A program made the translations under genes and the position numbers. Below the pieces are notes generated by a model. The model ran no database searches, was not told where the DNA came from, and saw only the letters and a program-made list of their open reading frames with translations. This document shows, piece after piece, positions 55,061 through 64,000 of a DNA stretch of 64,000 nucleotides. This DNA is from Dactylosporangium sp. AC04546 (lineage in GTDB: Bacteria > Actinomycetota > Actinomycetes > Mycobacteriales > Micromonosporaceae): the NCBI RefSeq assembly GCF_022095675.1, contig NZ_JAHYSG010000030.1:1-64000 (forward strand). Reading direction: 5' to 3'. Each line of letters starts with the position of its first letter. The first letter of the stretch is position 1.

Positions 55061-55504
55061 CGCGCCCACCCTCACTTTCCCTGACCCACGCCCGCCCCGC
55101 GGCGGGGAACATACGGCACGAACGGCCCCTTGCGCGACCCCCGGAAGTTCCAAAACCCAGAACCCGGCTCTTGTACCTGCTGTGCCGCCCGCCACCACGC
55201 ATGAAGACCCCTCCTGCGTAGGGGGACCTTCGGACGGTACCGTTCGGGCCGCTACGGGGACTACAGGCACCGTCCCGGCGCGAAATTGTCGCATGAGCAC
55301 AGTAGGATTGGAGCGGCTCAGGAAGCCAGCCGATCAGTTTCCGCGTGTGCGTCACAGCGGCGGTCGGCATGCCAGAGGTCGGGGCGCCCTATGGACGGGC
55401 GCCAGTCGTCGGCGTGCCGTCCACCGTCCGGCGTGCACGCACGACTCCGCACGAGACCCGGGGCGCGACCCGCGTGGCCGGCCAGTGCGAGAAAGCGACC
55501 GAGG
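55061..55504. promoter_or_regulatory. gyrB upstream region
   Basis: No gene is supported in these 444 bp. TAGGAT at 55303-55308 is a reasonable -10 for gyrB, implying an untranslated leader of about 190 nt. The left part must hold the promoter of the minus-strand gene ending at 54503. Confidence 0.4.
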
Positions 55505-57448
55505 GTGGCAGCAAACAAGCCCGAAAAGTCCTATGACTCCTCCTCGATCACCGTCCTCGAAGGACTTGAGGCGGTCCGCAAGCGCCCAGGCATGTATATC
55601 GGTTCGACCGGCGAGCGCGGCCTGCACCACCTGGTGTGGGAGGTCGTGGACAACGCGGTTGACGAGGCCCTGGCCGGCTTCTGCGACACGATCGAGGTCA
55701 CGCTGCTGGCAGACGGCGGCGTCCGGGTCGTGGACAACGGCCGTGGCATCCCCGTCGACATGCACCCCAAGGAGAAGCGGCCCACCGTCGAGGTCGTGCT
55801 GACCGTGCTGCACGCCGGCGGCAAGTTCGACGGCCAGGCCTACGCGGTCTCCGGTGGTCTGCACGGTGTCGGCATCTCGGTCGTCAACGCGCTGTCCACG
55901 CGCATCGACCTGGAGATTCTCAAGGACGGGTTCGTCTGGCGCCAGACCTACCGCAACTCCAAGCCCGACCCGCTGCAGAAGGGCGAGCCGACCGACCGCA
56001 CCGGCACGAGCGTCACGTTCTGGCCCGACCCGACGATCTTCGAGACGACGACCTACGTCTACGAGACGATCTACCGCCGGATCCAGGAGTACGCCTTCCT
56101 CAACCGCGGCCTCACGATCGTGCTGCGCGACGAGCGCCCGGACGTGCCGGAGGAGAAGAAGGAGGTCGTCTTCTGCTACAAGGGCGGCATCGCGGACTTC
56201 GTCCGGCACCTCAACGCGACCAAGACCCCGATCCACCGCTCGGTCGTCGAGTTCGGCTCGGACGGCGAGGGCATCGCGGTCGAGATCGCCATGCAGTGGA
56301 ACGAGTCGTATGGCGAGAGCGTCTACACGTTCGCCAACACGATCAACACGCATGAGGGCGGCACCCACGAGGAGGGCTTCCGCGCCGCGCTGACGAGCGT
56401 CGTGAACAAGTACGGTGCCGACAAGAAGCTGCTGAAGGGCGACGAGAAGCTCACCGGCGAGGACATCCGCGAGGGTCTTGCGGCGATCATCTCGGTGAAG
56501 CTGGCCAACCCGCAGTTCGAGGGCCAGACGAAGACCAAGCTGGGCAACACCGAGGCGCGCAGCTTCGTGCAGAAGGTCTGCAACGAGTGGCTGGTCGACT
56601 GGTTCGACCGCAACCCGGCCGAGGTGAAGACCATCATCACCAAGGCCTCGCAGGCCGCCCGGGCGCGGATCGCCGCCTCGCAGGCCCGCAAGCTGGCCCG
56701 GCGCAAGTCGCTGCTGGAGTCCGGCTCGATGCCGGGCAAGCTGGCCGACTGCCAGTCGAACGACCCGCGCCTGTGCGAGCTGTTCATCGTCGAGGGCGAC
56801 TCCGCCGGCGGCTCGGCCAAGCAGGGCCGCGACCCCCGCGTGCAGGCGATCCTGCCGATCCGCGGCAAGATCCTCAACGTCGAGAAGGCGCGCATCGACC
56901 GCGTGCTGAAGAACAACGAGGTCCAGGCGCTGATCACCGCGCTCGGCACGGGCATCCACGACGAGTTCGACATCGAGAAGCTGCGGTATCACAAGCTGAT
57001 CCTGATGGCGGACGCCGACGTCGACGGCCAGCACATCCAGACCCTGCTGCTGACGCTGGTCTTCCGCTTCATGCGGCCGCTGATCGAGCTCGGGCACGTC
57101 TACCTCGCCGCGCCCCCGCTGTACAAGATCAAATGGAACAAGAAGGGCGACGACGCGCAGTACGCCTACACGGACCGTGAGCGCGACGGCCTGATCGAGC
57201 TGCGCCAGCAGTCGAAGCCCAACGCCAAGCCGGACGACATCCAGCGGTTCAAGGGTCTCGGCGAGATGAACTACCCCGAACTGTGGGAAACCACCATGAA
57301 CCCGGCGACCCGGATGCTTCGTCAGGTGACATTGGACGACGCTGCAACCGCAGACGAGCTTTTCAGCGTCCTCATGGGCGAAGACGTGGAGGCGCGCCGC
57401 TCGTTCATCCAGCGGAACGCCAAGGACGTTCGGTTCCTCGACATCTGA
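55505..57448 (+). CDS. gyrB: DNA gyrase subunit B
   Basis: The 647-residue ATPase subunit starts at GTG 55505 ([20 protein letters not shown]). The GHKL site shows [14 protein letters not shown] and [10 protein letters not shown], with [14 protein letters not shown] as the glycine lid. The TOPRIM domain has [28 protein letters not shown] and [11 protein letters not shown]. The tail contains [19 protein letters not shown]. With GyrA it introduces negative supercoils. The frame upstream is open but non-homologous. Confidence 0.97.
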   Translation: MAANKPEKSYDSSSITVLEGLEAVRKRPGMYIGSTGERGLHHLVWEVVDNAVDEALAGFCDTIEVTLLADGGVRVVDNGRGIPVDMHPKEKRPTVEVVLTVLHAGGKFDGQAYAVSGGLHGVGISVVNALSTRIDLEILKDGFVWRQTYRNSKPDPLQKGEPTDRTGTSVTFWPDPTIFETTTYVYETIYRRIQEYAFLNRGLTIVLRDERPDVPEEKKEVVFCYKGGIADFVRHLNATKTPIHRSVVEFGSDGEGIAVEIAMQWNESYGESVYTFANTINTHEGGTHEEGFRAALTSVVNKYGADKKLLKGDEKLTGEDIREGLAAIISVKLANPQFEGQTKTKLGNTEARSFVQKVCNEWLVDWFDRNPAEVKTIITKASQAARARIAASQARKLARRKSLLESGSMPGKLADCQSNDPRLCELFIVEGDSAGGSAKQGRDPRVQAILPIRGKILNVEKARIDRVLKNNEVQALITALGTGIHDEFDIEKLRYHKLILMADADVDGQHIQTLLLTLVFRFMRPLIELGHVYLAAPPLYKIKWNKKGDDAQYAYTDRERDGLIELRQQSKPNAKPDDIQRFKGLGEMNYPELWETTMNPATRMLRQVTLDDAATADELFSVLMGEDVEARRSFIQRNAKDVRFLDI

Positions 57449-57480
57449 TCTGCGGACACTGAGAAAAGGGATTTAGTAGC

Positions 57481-59994
<2,514 letters not shown>

Positions 59995-59997
59995 TTG

Positions 59998-60843
59998 ATG
60001 ACAGACACACAGGCGAAGTCGGGGACCGCCTCGGCAGCAACCGACGAGGCCGGAGAGGCCGGAGAGGCTGCCATGACGGGATCTGACTCGGGGGCGCCTG
60101 CCGCCGGCGGGGAGGCTGGCGCGGTCAACGGGAATGGGTTGGCCGGCGAGACCACAACCGGAGGCACGCCGAAGTTCATGCGTGCGCCGGGCATGGCCCC
60201 GCCGCCCGATTCGCTGACAGTTCCGATCCAGTCGCCCGCGTCGGTGGTCGGATCGGCCGCGCCGCCGGCGTCGTTCCAGGCCGGCGTGAGCCCGGTCAGC
60301 GGCTCGGCGACGGGCACCGCGAGCGTCTCGGCGATCGCACGGGCTGCCGTGCGCACGCCCGCCGCCGCGGCGACCCAGGCCATCAACGCGCCCGCGGCGT
60401 CGGCGTCCGGCTCCGCGCGCGTCACCGAGGCCGTCCGGGCCGCCCGCAAGACGGTCAGTTCGGCCGTCGGCCGCGGCCCGCGCCGGGCCCGGCTGCACCT
60501 CAAGCGCATCGACCCGTGGTCTGTGATGAAGTTCGCGTTCGCGGTGTCGTTCGTGCTCTTCGTGGTCGTCATCGTGGCGACCTCGGTGCTGTACCTCGCC
60601 CTCGACGCGATGGACGTGTTCAACAGCGTCAACAAGATGCTGTCCGACATCGTCAGCTCCACCGGCGGCGAGTCCAACAACACCTTCCGCATCACCGCGA
60701 AGGGCATCATCGGTGGCGCCGCCCTCCTGGGCGTCGTCAACGTCGTGCTCTTCACGGCCCTCGCGACGCTGGGCTCGTTCATCTACAACGTGTGCGCCGA
60801 CCTGGTCGGTGGCATCGAGCTGACCCTCGCCGAGAAGGACTGA
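59998..60843 (+). CDS. DUF3566 membrane protein
   Basis: The 281-residue product starts 3 bp after the gyrA stop and is probably translationally coupled. The first ~170 residues are disordered and Ala/Gly/Ser/Thr-rich. The DUF3566 domain (about 160-281) begins RRARLHLKRIDPWSVMKFAF and has two membrane spans separated by the extracytoplasmic FRITAKGIIGGAALLG region. It ends LVGGIELTLAEKD. The family sits after gyrA in most actinobacteria (Rv0007 in M. tuberculosis); its role is unknown, possibly in cell-envelope growth. Confidence 0.9.
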   Translation: MTDTQAKSGTASAATDEAGEAGEAAMTGSDSGAPAAGGEAGAVNGNGLAGETTTGGTPKFMRAPGMAPPPDSLTVPIQSPASVVGSAAPPASFQAGVSPVSGSATGTASVSAIARAAVRTPAAAATQAINAPAASASGSARVTEAVRAARKTVSSAVGRGPRRARLHLKRIDPWSVMKFAFAVSFVLFVVVIVATSVLYLALDAMDVFNSVNKMLSDIVSSTGGESNNTFRITAKGIIGGAALLGVVNVVLFTALATLGSFIYNVCADLVGGIELTLAEKD

Positions 60844-60852
60844 CCTGCGGTT

Positions 60853-60887
60853 CCGGTTCCCCTCGGCGCGCCGGGGGGAACCGGTTT
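60853..60887 (+). terminator. Intrinsic terminator of gyrB-gyrA-DUF3566
   Basis: CCGGTTCCCC and GGGGAACCGG form a 10-bp stem with a ~12-nt loop, followed by TTTG. Confidence 0.8.
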
Positions 60888-60931
60888 GAGGCCGACGGGC
60901 CGGGTACGGTAACCTTCATCGTCCGCACAAC

Positions 60932-61005
60932 GGGGCTATAGCTCAGTCGGTTAGAGCGCAGAGCTGATAACTCTGAGGTCGCTGGTTCGATTCCAGCTAG
61001 CCCCA
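60932..61005 (+). tRNA. tRNA-Ile (GAT)
   Basis: The 74-nt gene folds into a full cloverleaf: acceptor GGGGCTA / TAGCCCC, anticodon stem CAGAG / CTCTG around CTGATAA (anticodon GAT) and T arm CTGGTTCGATTCCAG. Discriminator A follows and CCA is not encoded. It lies after gyrA, as in other actinobacteria. Confidence 0.96.
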
Positions 61006-61016
61006 CGGGCCGTTAG

Positions 61017-61046
61017 GCGCCCCCTGCTCAGCGCAGGGGGCGCTTT
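61017..61046 (+). terminator. Intrinsic terminator after tRNA-Ile
   Basis: GCGCCCCCTGC and GCAGGGGGCGC form a perfect 11-bp stem, followed by TTT. Confidence 0.85.
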
Positions 61047-61368
61047 CGCCTTTACGGCCCGTCATTCCTCGCGCGGGCTGCGCCCGCTCCCCAGTGGGGG
61101 GCTTCGCCCACCCACACCCCCGAAACTGTCGCGGCTTCGCCGCTTGTCTTGCGGGCTGGGGGTCTCTTCTGGCGGCTTTGCCGCTGTCCTTGCGGGGATG
61201 TTTTTTCTTGCTCCACTTTCTTTTTGGTCTGTCGGGTGTGTGACTGGCGTCGCCCTGCGTTGGTGTAGCATCGCTGCGGCGGTACAGGGGTTCTCGCTCT
61301 GTGACCGGTCGGGGATAGGCGCAGACTGGTGCGCTTGCCTGGAGTGGTTCTTCTTTCCGCTCCGGGGT

Positions 61369-61393
61369 GCTGGTTCGAGTCCAGCTAGGCCCA
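61369..61393 (+). repeat. Imperfect duplicate of the tRNA-Ile 3' end (att-like)
   Basis: These 25 nt match 60981-61005 at 23 positions: the T arm and 3' acceptor strand of tRNA-Ile, here with GAGTCC for GATTCC and TAGGCCCA for TAGCCCCA. The rest of a tRNA is absent. It ends 1 nt before the next start codon. Confidence 0.75.
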
Positions 61394-61394
61394 C

Positions 61395-61523
61395 ATGTGG
61401 AAAAAGGTGCTGGTGGTCGTCGCTGTTGTCGGAGCCGCTGCCTACGTTGTCAAGCGCGTTCGCGCTGCCAACGAGGACCGGGCACTGTGGCACGAGGCGA
61501 CGACCGCTCCCGACCTGCGATAG
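61395..61523 (+). CDS. DLW-39 family small protein
   Basis: The 42-codon gene encodes one hydrophobic helix with a basic start (MWKKVLVVVAVVGAAAYVVK) and a polar tail with NEDRALWHEATTAPD. A tiny conserved peptide of this type is known between the tRNA genes downstream of gyrA in many actinobacteria and is named DLW-39. Here the usual DLW reads ALW. It should be a single-span membrane peptide of unknown role. It has no good ribosome-binding site, and its ATG immediately follows the tRNA-like repeat. Confidence 0.75.
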   Translation: MWKKVLVVVAVVGAAAYVVKRVRAANEDRALWHEATTAPDLR

Positions 61524-61560
61524 TCTGCGGGCTGGCGCGAAGGCGCCATCCCCGGCTCGC

Positions 61561-61633
61561 GGGGGCGTAGCTCAACTGGCAGAGCACCGCCTTTGCAAGG
61601 CGGGGGTTAGGGGTTCGAGTCCCCTCGCTTCCA
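61561..61633 (+). tRNA. tRNA-Ala (TGC)
   Basis: The 73-nt gene has acceptor GGGGGCG / CGCTTCC (with G-T pairs), anticodon stem CCGCC / GGCGG around TTTGCAA (anticodon TGC) and T arm AGGGGTTCGAGTCCCCT. Discriminator A follows and CCA is not encoded. Confidence 0.96.
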
Positions 61634-61989
61634 CTACAGCAGGTGTCTCACCTGCGGCTTTCGCTTAGCCAAGATCGCCTGGTAAGGCCCGGGTAAGGCT
61701 CAGCCCCGATCTTGACCTCGCCGGGCGGCCAGCAGCGCCCGCTGAACGTCGTGCGGCGCGAACTCCTTCACGTGCTCGGCGACATCGCCGGCACTGATCG
61801 CCGATCTTGCCGCGGTCCGGGTTCGCCGCCGCGAAGTCCTCAATGGACTGATCAACGGAGAAGTCGATGCGGGCTCTCCGTGCCAGCTGACATTGACGTC
61901 GCGCGGTGCAGGTCGCAAGATTCAGGCGGCTGCTCATGCGCGGGACGCGCGGCGGCCCCACATTCGCCTCAGGTTGGGGTATCACCACA
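61634..61989. other. Spacer after tRNA-Ala, possible gene remnant on the minus strand
   Basis: No intact gene is visible in these 356 bp. On the minus strand, about 61880-61820 reads ARIDFSVDQSIEDFAAANPD, and after a shift near 61815 a second frame continues ISAGDVAEHVKEFAPHDVQR to about 61700. The two pieces look like one protein broken by a frameshift. I cannot name the family. The promoter of the following plus-strand gene must also lie here. Confidence 0.3.
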
Positions 61990-64000
61990 ATGCGTTCACA
62001 CCGCATCACTGCAATCGCCCTGTCCATGCTCGCGGTGACAGGGAGTTTCGTTGCTCTTCAGTCCGCCACCGCGTACGCCACGGAGCCGGGGACCGATGGT
62101 CTCCTGGCGACGTCATCGAACCACGGCACATACATGGGCAACGCCGACGGAACGGGACAGCACGTGCCGGCTCCGTTGTCCCACGCGCGATACGCGACCT
62201 GGTCGTCCGACGGCAGCCGCATCGCCTGGCAGAATATCGCCGGAACCGCCGGTCTCGTGGTCAGCGACCCGGACGGCACCAACCAGGTGTGGATCCCGAA
62301 CACTGGATGGTCAGGGGGTCCCACGTGGTACGACTCGAACACCAAGCTGGTGTTCGCTGACTACCCGAGCGAGGACATCGCCAGGCCTACACAGCTCTAC
62401 GTCACGTCGGTGCTCGGCACCGGATCCAAGGCCCCGCTGTTCGCAACGAACACGGGATGCGCTGACACTCATCCGCTCGCTCGCAGAAACCTGATCGCAT
62501 TCACGCGCTCATGCACCTCGTCGCCAAGTCAGGTCTGGCTGTACGACAAGACGGCCGGTACTGCGCACAAGGTACTCGACAACGCATCCGATGCGGACAT
62601 CTCGCCGGACGGCACCAAGATCGTCTTCAGTCGACCGTCCACGCTCGGGGACGATCTGTTCGTATCCGCGATCGACGGCTCCGGAGTCACCCAGCTCACC
62701 ACCACGGGAACCACACAGTACAAGCGCCATGCGGCTCCGGTGTGGTCCCCGTCGGGCACTCGCATCGCGTACTACAGCAACGGCGGGCCCAGCGACCAGG
62801 ACACAGAGATCTTCGATATGGCGACCAAGACCGAGACGGTCTGGCTCGACTGGAGCTGGGGCGCGCCCTCCTGGCAGCCCATCAACCCCTCGGCGCCGAA
62901 GCCGCCCACGGCGCCCAATGATCGCGGCACCTACTATCCGGTGTCGCCCTACCGCGTCATGGACACCCGCTCCGGCAAGGGAGCGCTGAAGGGCGTCGTC
63001 GGCAGCGGTGGTGTGGTGAGCCTGCAGGTCACTGGTGTGGGCAGTGTGCCTGTGGATGCCTCGACGGTCGTGCTCAACGTGACCGTCACCGAGCCCACCG
63101 GCCCGGGATATGTCACGGTCTACCCGACGGGTGTGGCCCGCCCGACGGCATCCTCGCTCAACTACGTCAGGGGCTGGACCGGGGCGAACTCGGTCACCGT
63201 GAAGGTCGGCGCCGAAGGCAAGGTGGACCTGTACAACGCCGGCGGTCCGGCGCACCTTATCGCGGACGTCTACGGCTACTACACGCAGGGACATAACTGC
63301 TGCTCGGGCTACATGGGCGGGCAATACCACCCGTTGGCGCAGCCGGTCCGTCTGACCGACACCCGCGACTGGGGGGTCGGCCGGGTCCCGGCCGGCTACT
63401 ACATCAACTCCGTCGCTTCCTGGGACAGCAGCATCGACCCGCACGTCCGCGCGTTCGCGGTCAACGTGACGGCCACCGCGCCGACCGGGGGCGGCTACCT
63501 GACCGCTTGGAACGGCGACGAAGGCAACCTGCCCAACACGTCGACATTGAACTACACGGCGAACGCCACGGTGCCGAACTTCGCCGTGGTGCCGGCAACG
63601 CCGTGTGTTGACTGCGGCACTGCCACCGGGCTGCCGTCGATCGGCGTGTACACCAGCACCAACGCGCACATCATCGTCGACATCGTCGGCTTCTACGACG
63701 ACGGTTCGCTGCCGAACGGGCTGCGATTCACGCCGATCGTGCCGACCCGGATCGCGGATACCCGCAGCGGGCAGGGCTGGCCCTCGCGGCTCGGGCCGGG
63801 AACCACGGCTTCGATCAAAGCACCGAGCTCGATTGCGAACGTCGACACATGGGCGCTGGCGACGAACGTGACCGCTGTGCAGCCGACTTCGGCCACGTAC
63901 CTGACGGTCTGGCCGACTGGAGCCGGAAGGCCGAGCACCTCCAACCTGAACCCGACGGCCGGGTCGGTCGTGCCGAACGCGGTGCAGACCATGATCGGCG
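61990..64000 (+). CDS. Secreted beta-propeller protein with repeated beta-sandwich domains (3' end outside the window)
   Basis: The frame is open from ATG 61990 to the window end (670 codons), so the protein is longer. A Sec signal peptide (MRSHRITAIALSMLAVTGSF, cleaved near AYA) is followed by a TolB/PD40-like propeller (about 35-300) with repeated WSSDGSRIAW, DISPDGTKIVF and WSPSGTRIAYYS blades. After a Pro linker come copies of a ~115-130-residue domain: about 318-426 (YRVMDTRSGKG ... LIADVYGYY), 454-567 (VRLTDTRDWGVG ... IIVDIVGFYDD) and 585 onward (TRIADTRSGQG, truncated). Such DTRxG...NVT...DVxGYY repeats are common in large actinobacterial surface proteins. Function is unknown, probably glycan or surface binding. 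Confidence 0.8.
   Translation, partial: MRSHRITAIALSMLAVTGSFVALQSATAYATEPGTDGLLATSSNHGTYMGNADGTGQHVPAPLSHARYATWSSDGSRIAWQNIAGTAGLVVSDPDGTNQVWIPNTGWSGGPTWYDSNTKLVFADYPSEDIARPTQLYVTSVLGTGSKAPLFATNTGCADTHPLARRNLIAFTRSCTSSPSQVWLYDKTAGTAHKVLDNASDADISPDGTKIVFSRPSTLGDDLFVSAIDGSGVTQLTTTGTTQYKRHAAPVWSPSGTRIAYYSNGGPSDQDTEIFDMATKTETVWLDWSWGAPSWQPINPSAPKPPTAPNDRGTYYPVSPYRVMDTRSGKGALKGVVGSGGVVSLQVTGVGSVPVDASTVVLNVTVTEPTGPGYVTVYPTGVARPTASSLNYVRGWTGANSVTVKVGAEGKVDLYNAGGPAHLIADVYGYYTQGHNCCSGYMGGQYHPLAQPVRLTDTRDWGVGRVPAGYYINSVASWDSSIDPHVRAFAVNVTATAPTGGGYLTAWNGDEGNLPNTSTLNYTANATVPNFAVVPATPCVDCGTATGLPSIGVYTSTNAHIIVDIVGFYDDGSLPNGLRFTPIVPTRIADTRSGQGWPSRLGPGTTASIKAPSSIANVDTWALATNVTAVQPTSATYLTVWPTGAGRPSTSNLNPTAGSVVPNAVQTMIG

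Larger units (their letters stand above)
61006..61394. other. Spacer between tRNA-Ile and the DLW-39 gene, bounded by tRNA 3' repeats
   Basis: This contains a terminator hairpin and then about 320 bp without a supported gene. Part of it is unusually T-rich for this genome (around 61200-61235). It ends in an imperfect copy of the tRNA-Ile 3' end. Confidence 0.5.

Noticed and set aside
61369..61393. A second complete tRNA gene
   Set aside because: Only the T arm and 3' acceptor strand are present; no D arm, anticodon arm or 5' acceptor strand can be found upstream.

Overview
The window (about 70% G+C) is the replication-origin region of a high-GC actinobacterium, most likely of the family Micromonosporaceae. 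The basis is gene order and protein resemblance, because no 16S rRNA gene is present. Gene order closely follows the origin block known from Mycobacterium tuberculosis and Streptomyces. On the left are rplI-rpsR-ssb-rpsF, two GT87 mannosyltransferases, ponA, a DUF5318 gene, padR and ino1. Next come cca, murJ, an ECF sigma/anti-sigma pair, trxB-trxA, cwlM, an acetyltransferase, parB-parA, rsmG, jag, yidC, yidD, rnpA and rpmH. Then dnaA, oriC, dnaN, gnd, recF, dciA (DUF721), gyrB, gyrA and a DUF3566 gene, followed by tRNA-Ile, a DLW-39 peptide and tRNA-Ala. From rpmH leftward most core genes lie on the minus strand, and from dnaA rightward on the plus strand, so most are co-directional with forks leaving oriC.

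Layout. 0-5 kb: a partial membrane protein, a VWA lipoprotein, the rpsF operon and a secreted protein. 5-9 kb: endonuclease IV, a GT-C-like membrane protein, and a decayed TetR/DHA2-exporter pair fused head to head by a deletion. 8.5-16.5 kb: the mannosyltransferases, PBP1, DUF5318, PadR and Ino1. 16.6-25.4 kb: Ogt, NfeD/flotillin, an MFS protein, a zinc-ribbon membrane protein, GT4, a cyclophilin and CCA transferase. 25.5-34.8 kb: MurJ and a separate MviN-type pseudokinase, sigma/anti-sigma, trxB (behind a textbook sigma-R promoter) and trxA, CwlM and GNAT. 34.8-46.9 kb: par, rsmG, folD, jag, yidC, yidD, rnpA and rpmH, with five parS sites and two long stretches without genes. 46.9-50.8 kb: dnaA and a 1.7-kb oriC. 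50.8-61.6 kb: replication and topoisomerase genes and two tRNAs. 62-64 kb: the first 670 codons of a large secreted protein running off the window.

The most interesting non-gene signals are these. A roughly 60-bp palindromic element occurs in three intergenic regions. Clusters of DnaA boxes lie 13-15 kb from oriC, next to parB. A degenerate ~30-bp tandem repeat fills the dnaA-proximal half of oriC and has relatives in the rsmG-folD gap. An AT-rich core is bracketed by a perfect inverted repeat and is a likely unwinding element. The tRNA-Ile 3' end is duplicated 388 bp downstream, like an att scar. A recurrent TANNNT motif sits 6-9 bp upstream of start codons, suggesting leaderless mRNAs. No wholly new multi-gene system is evident. 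The accessory signal lies mainly in origin architecture and repeats.
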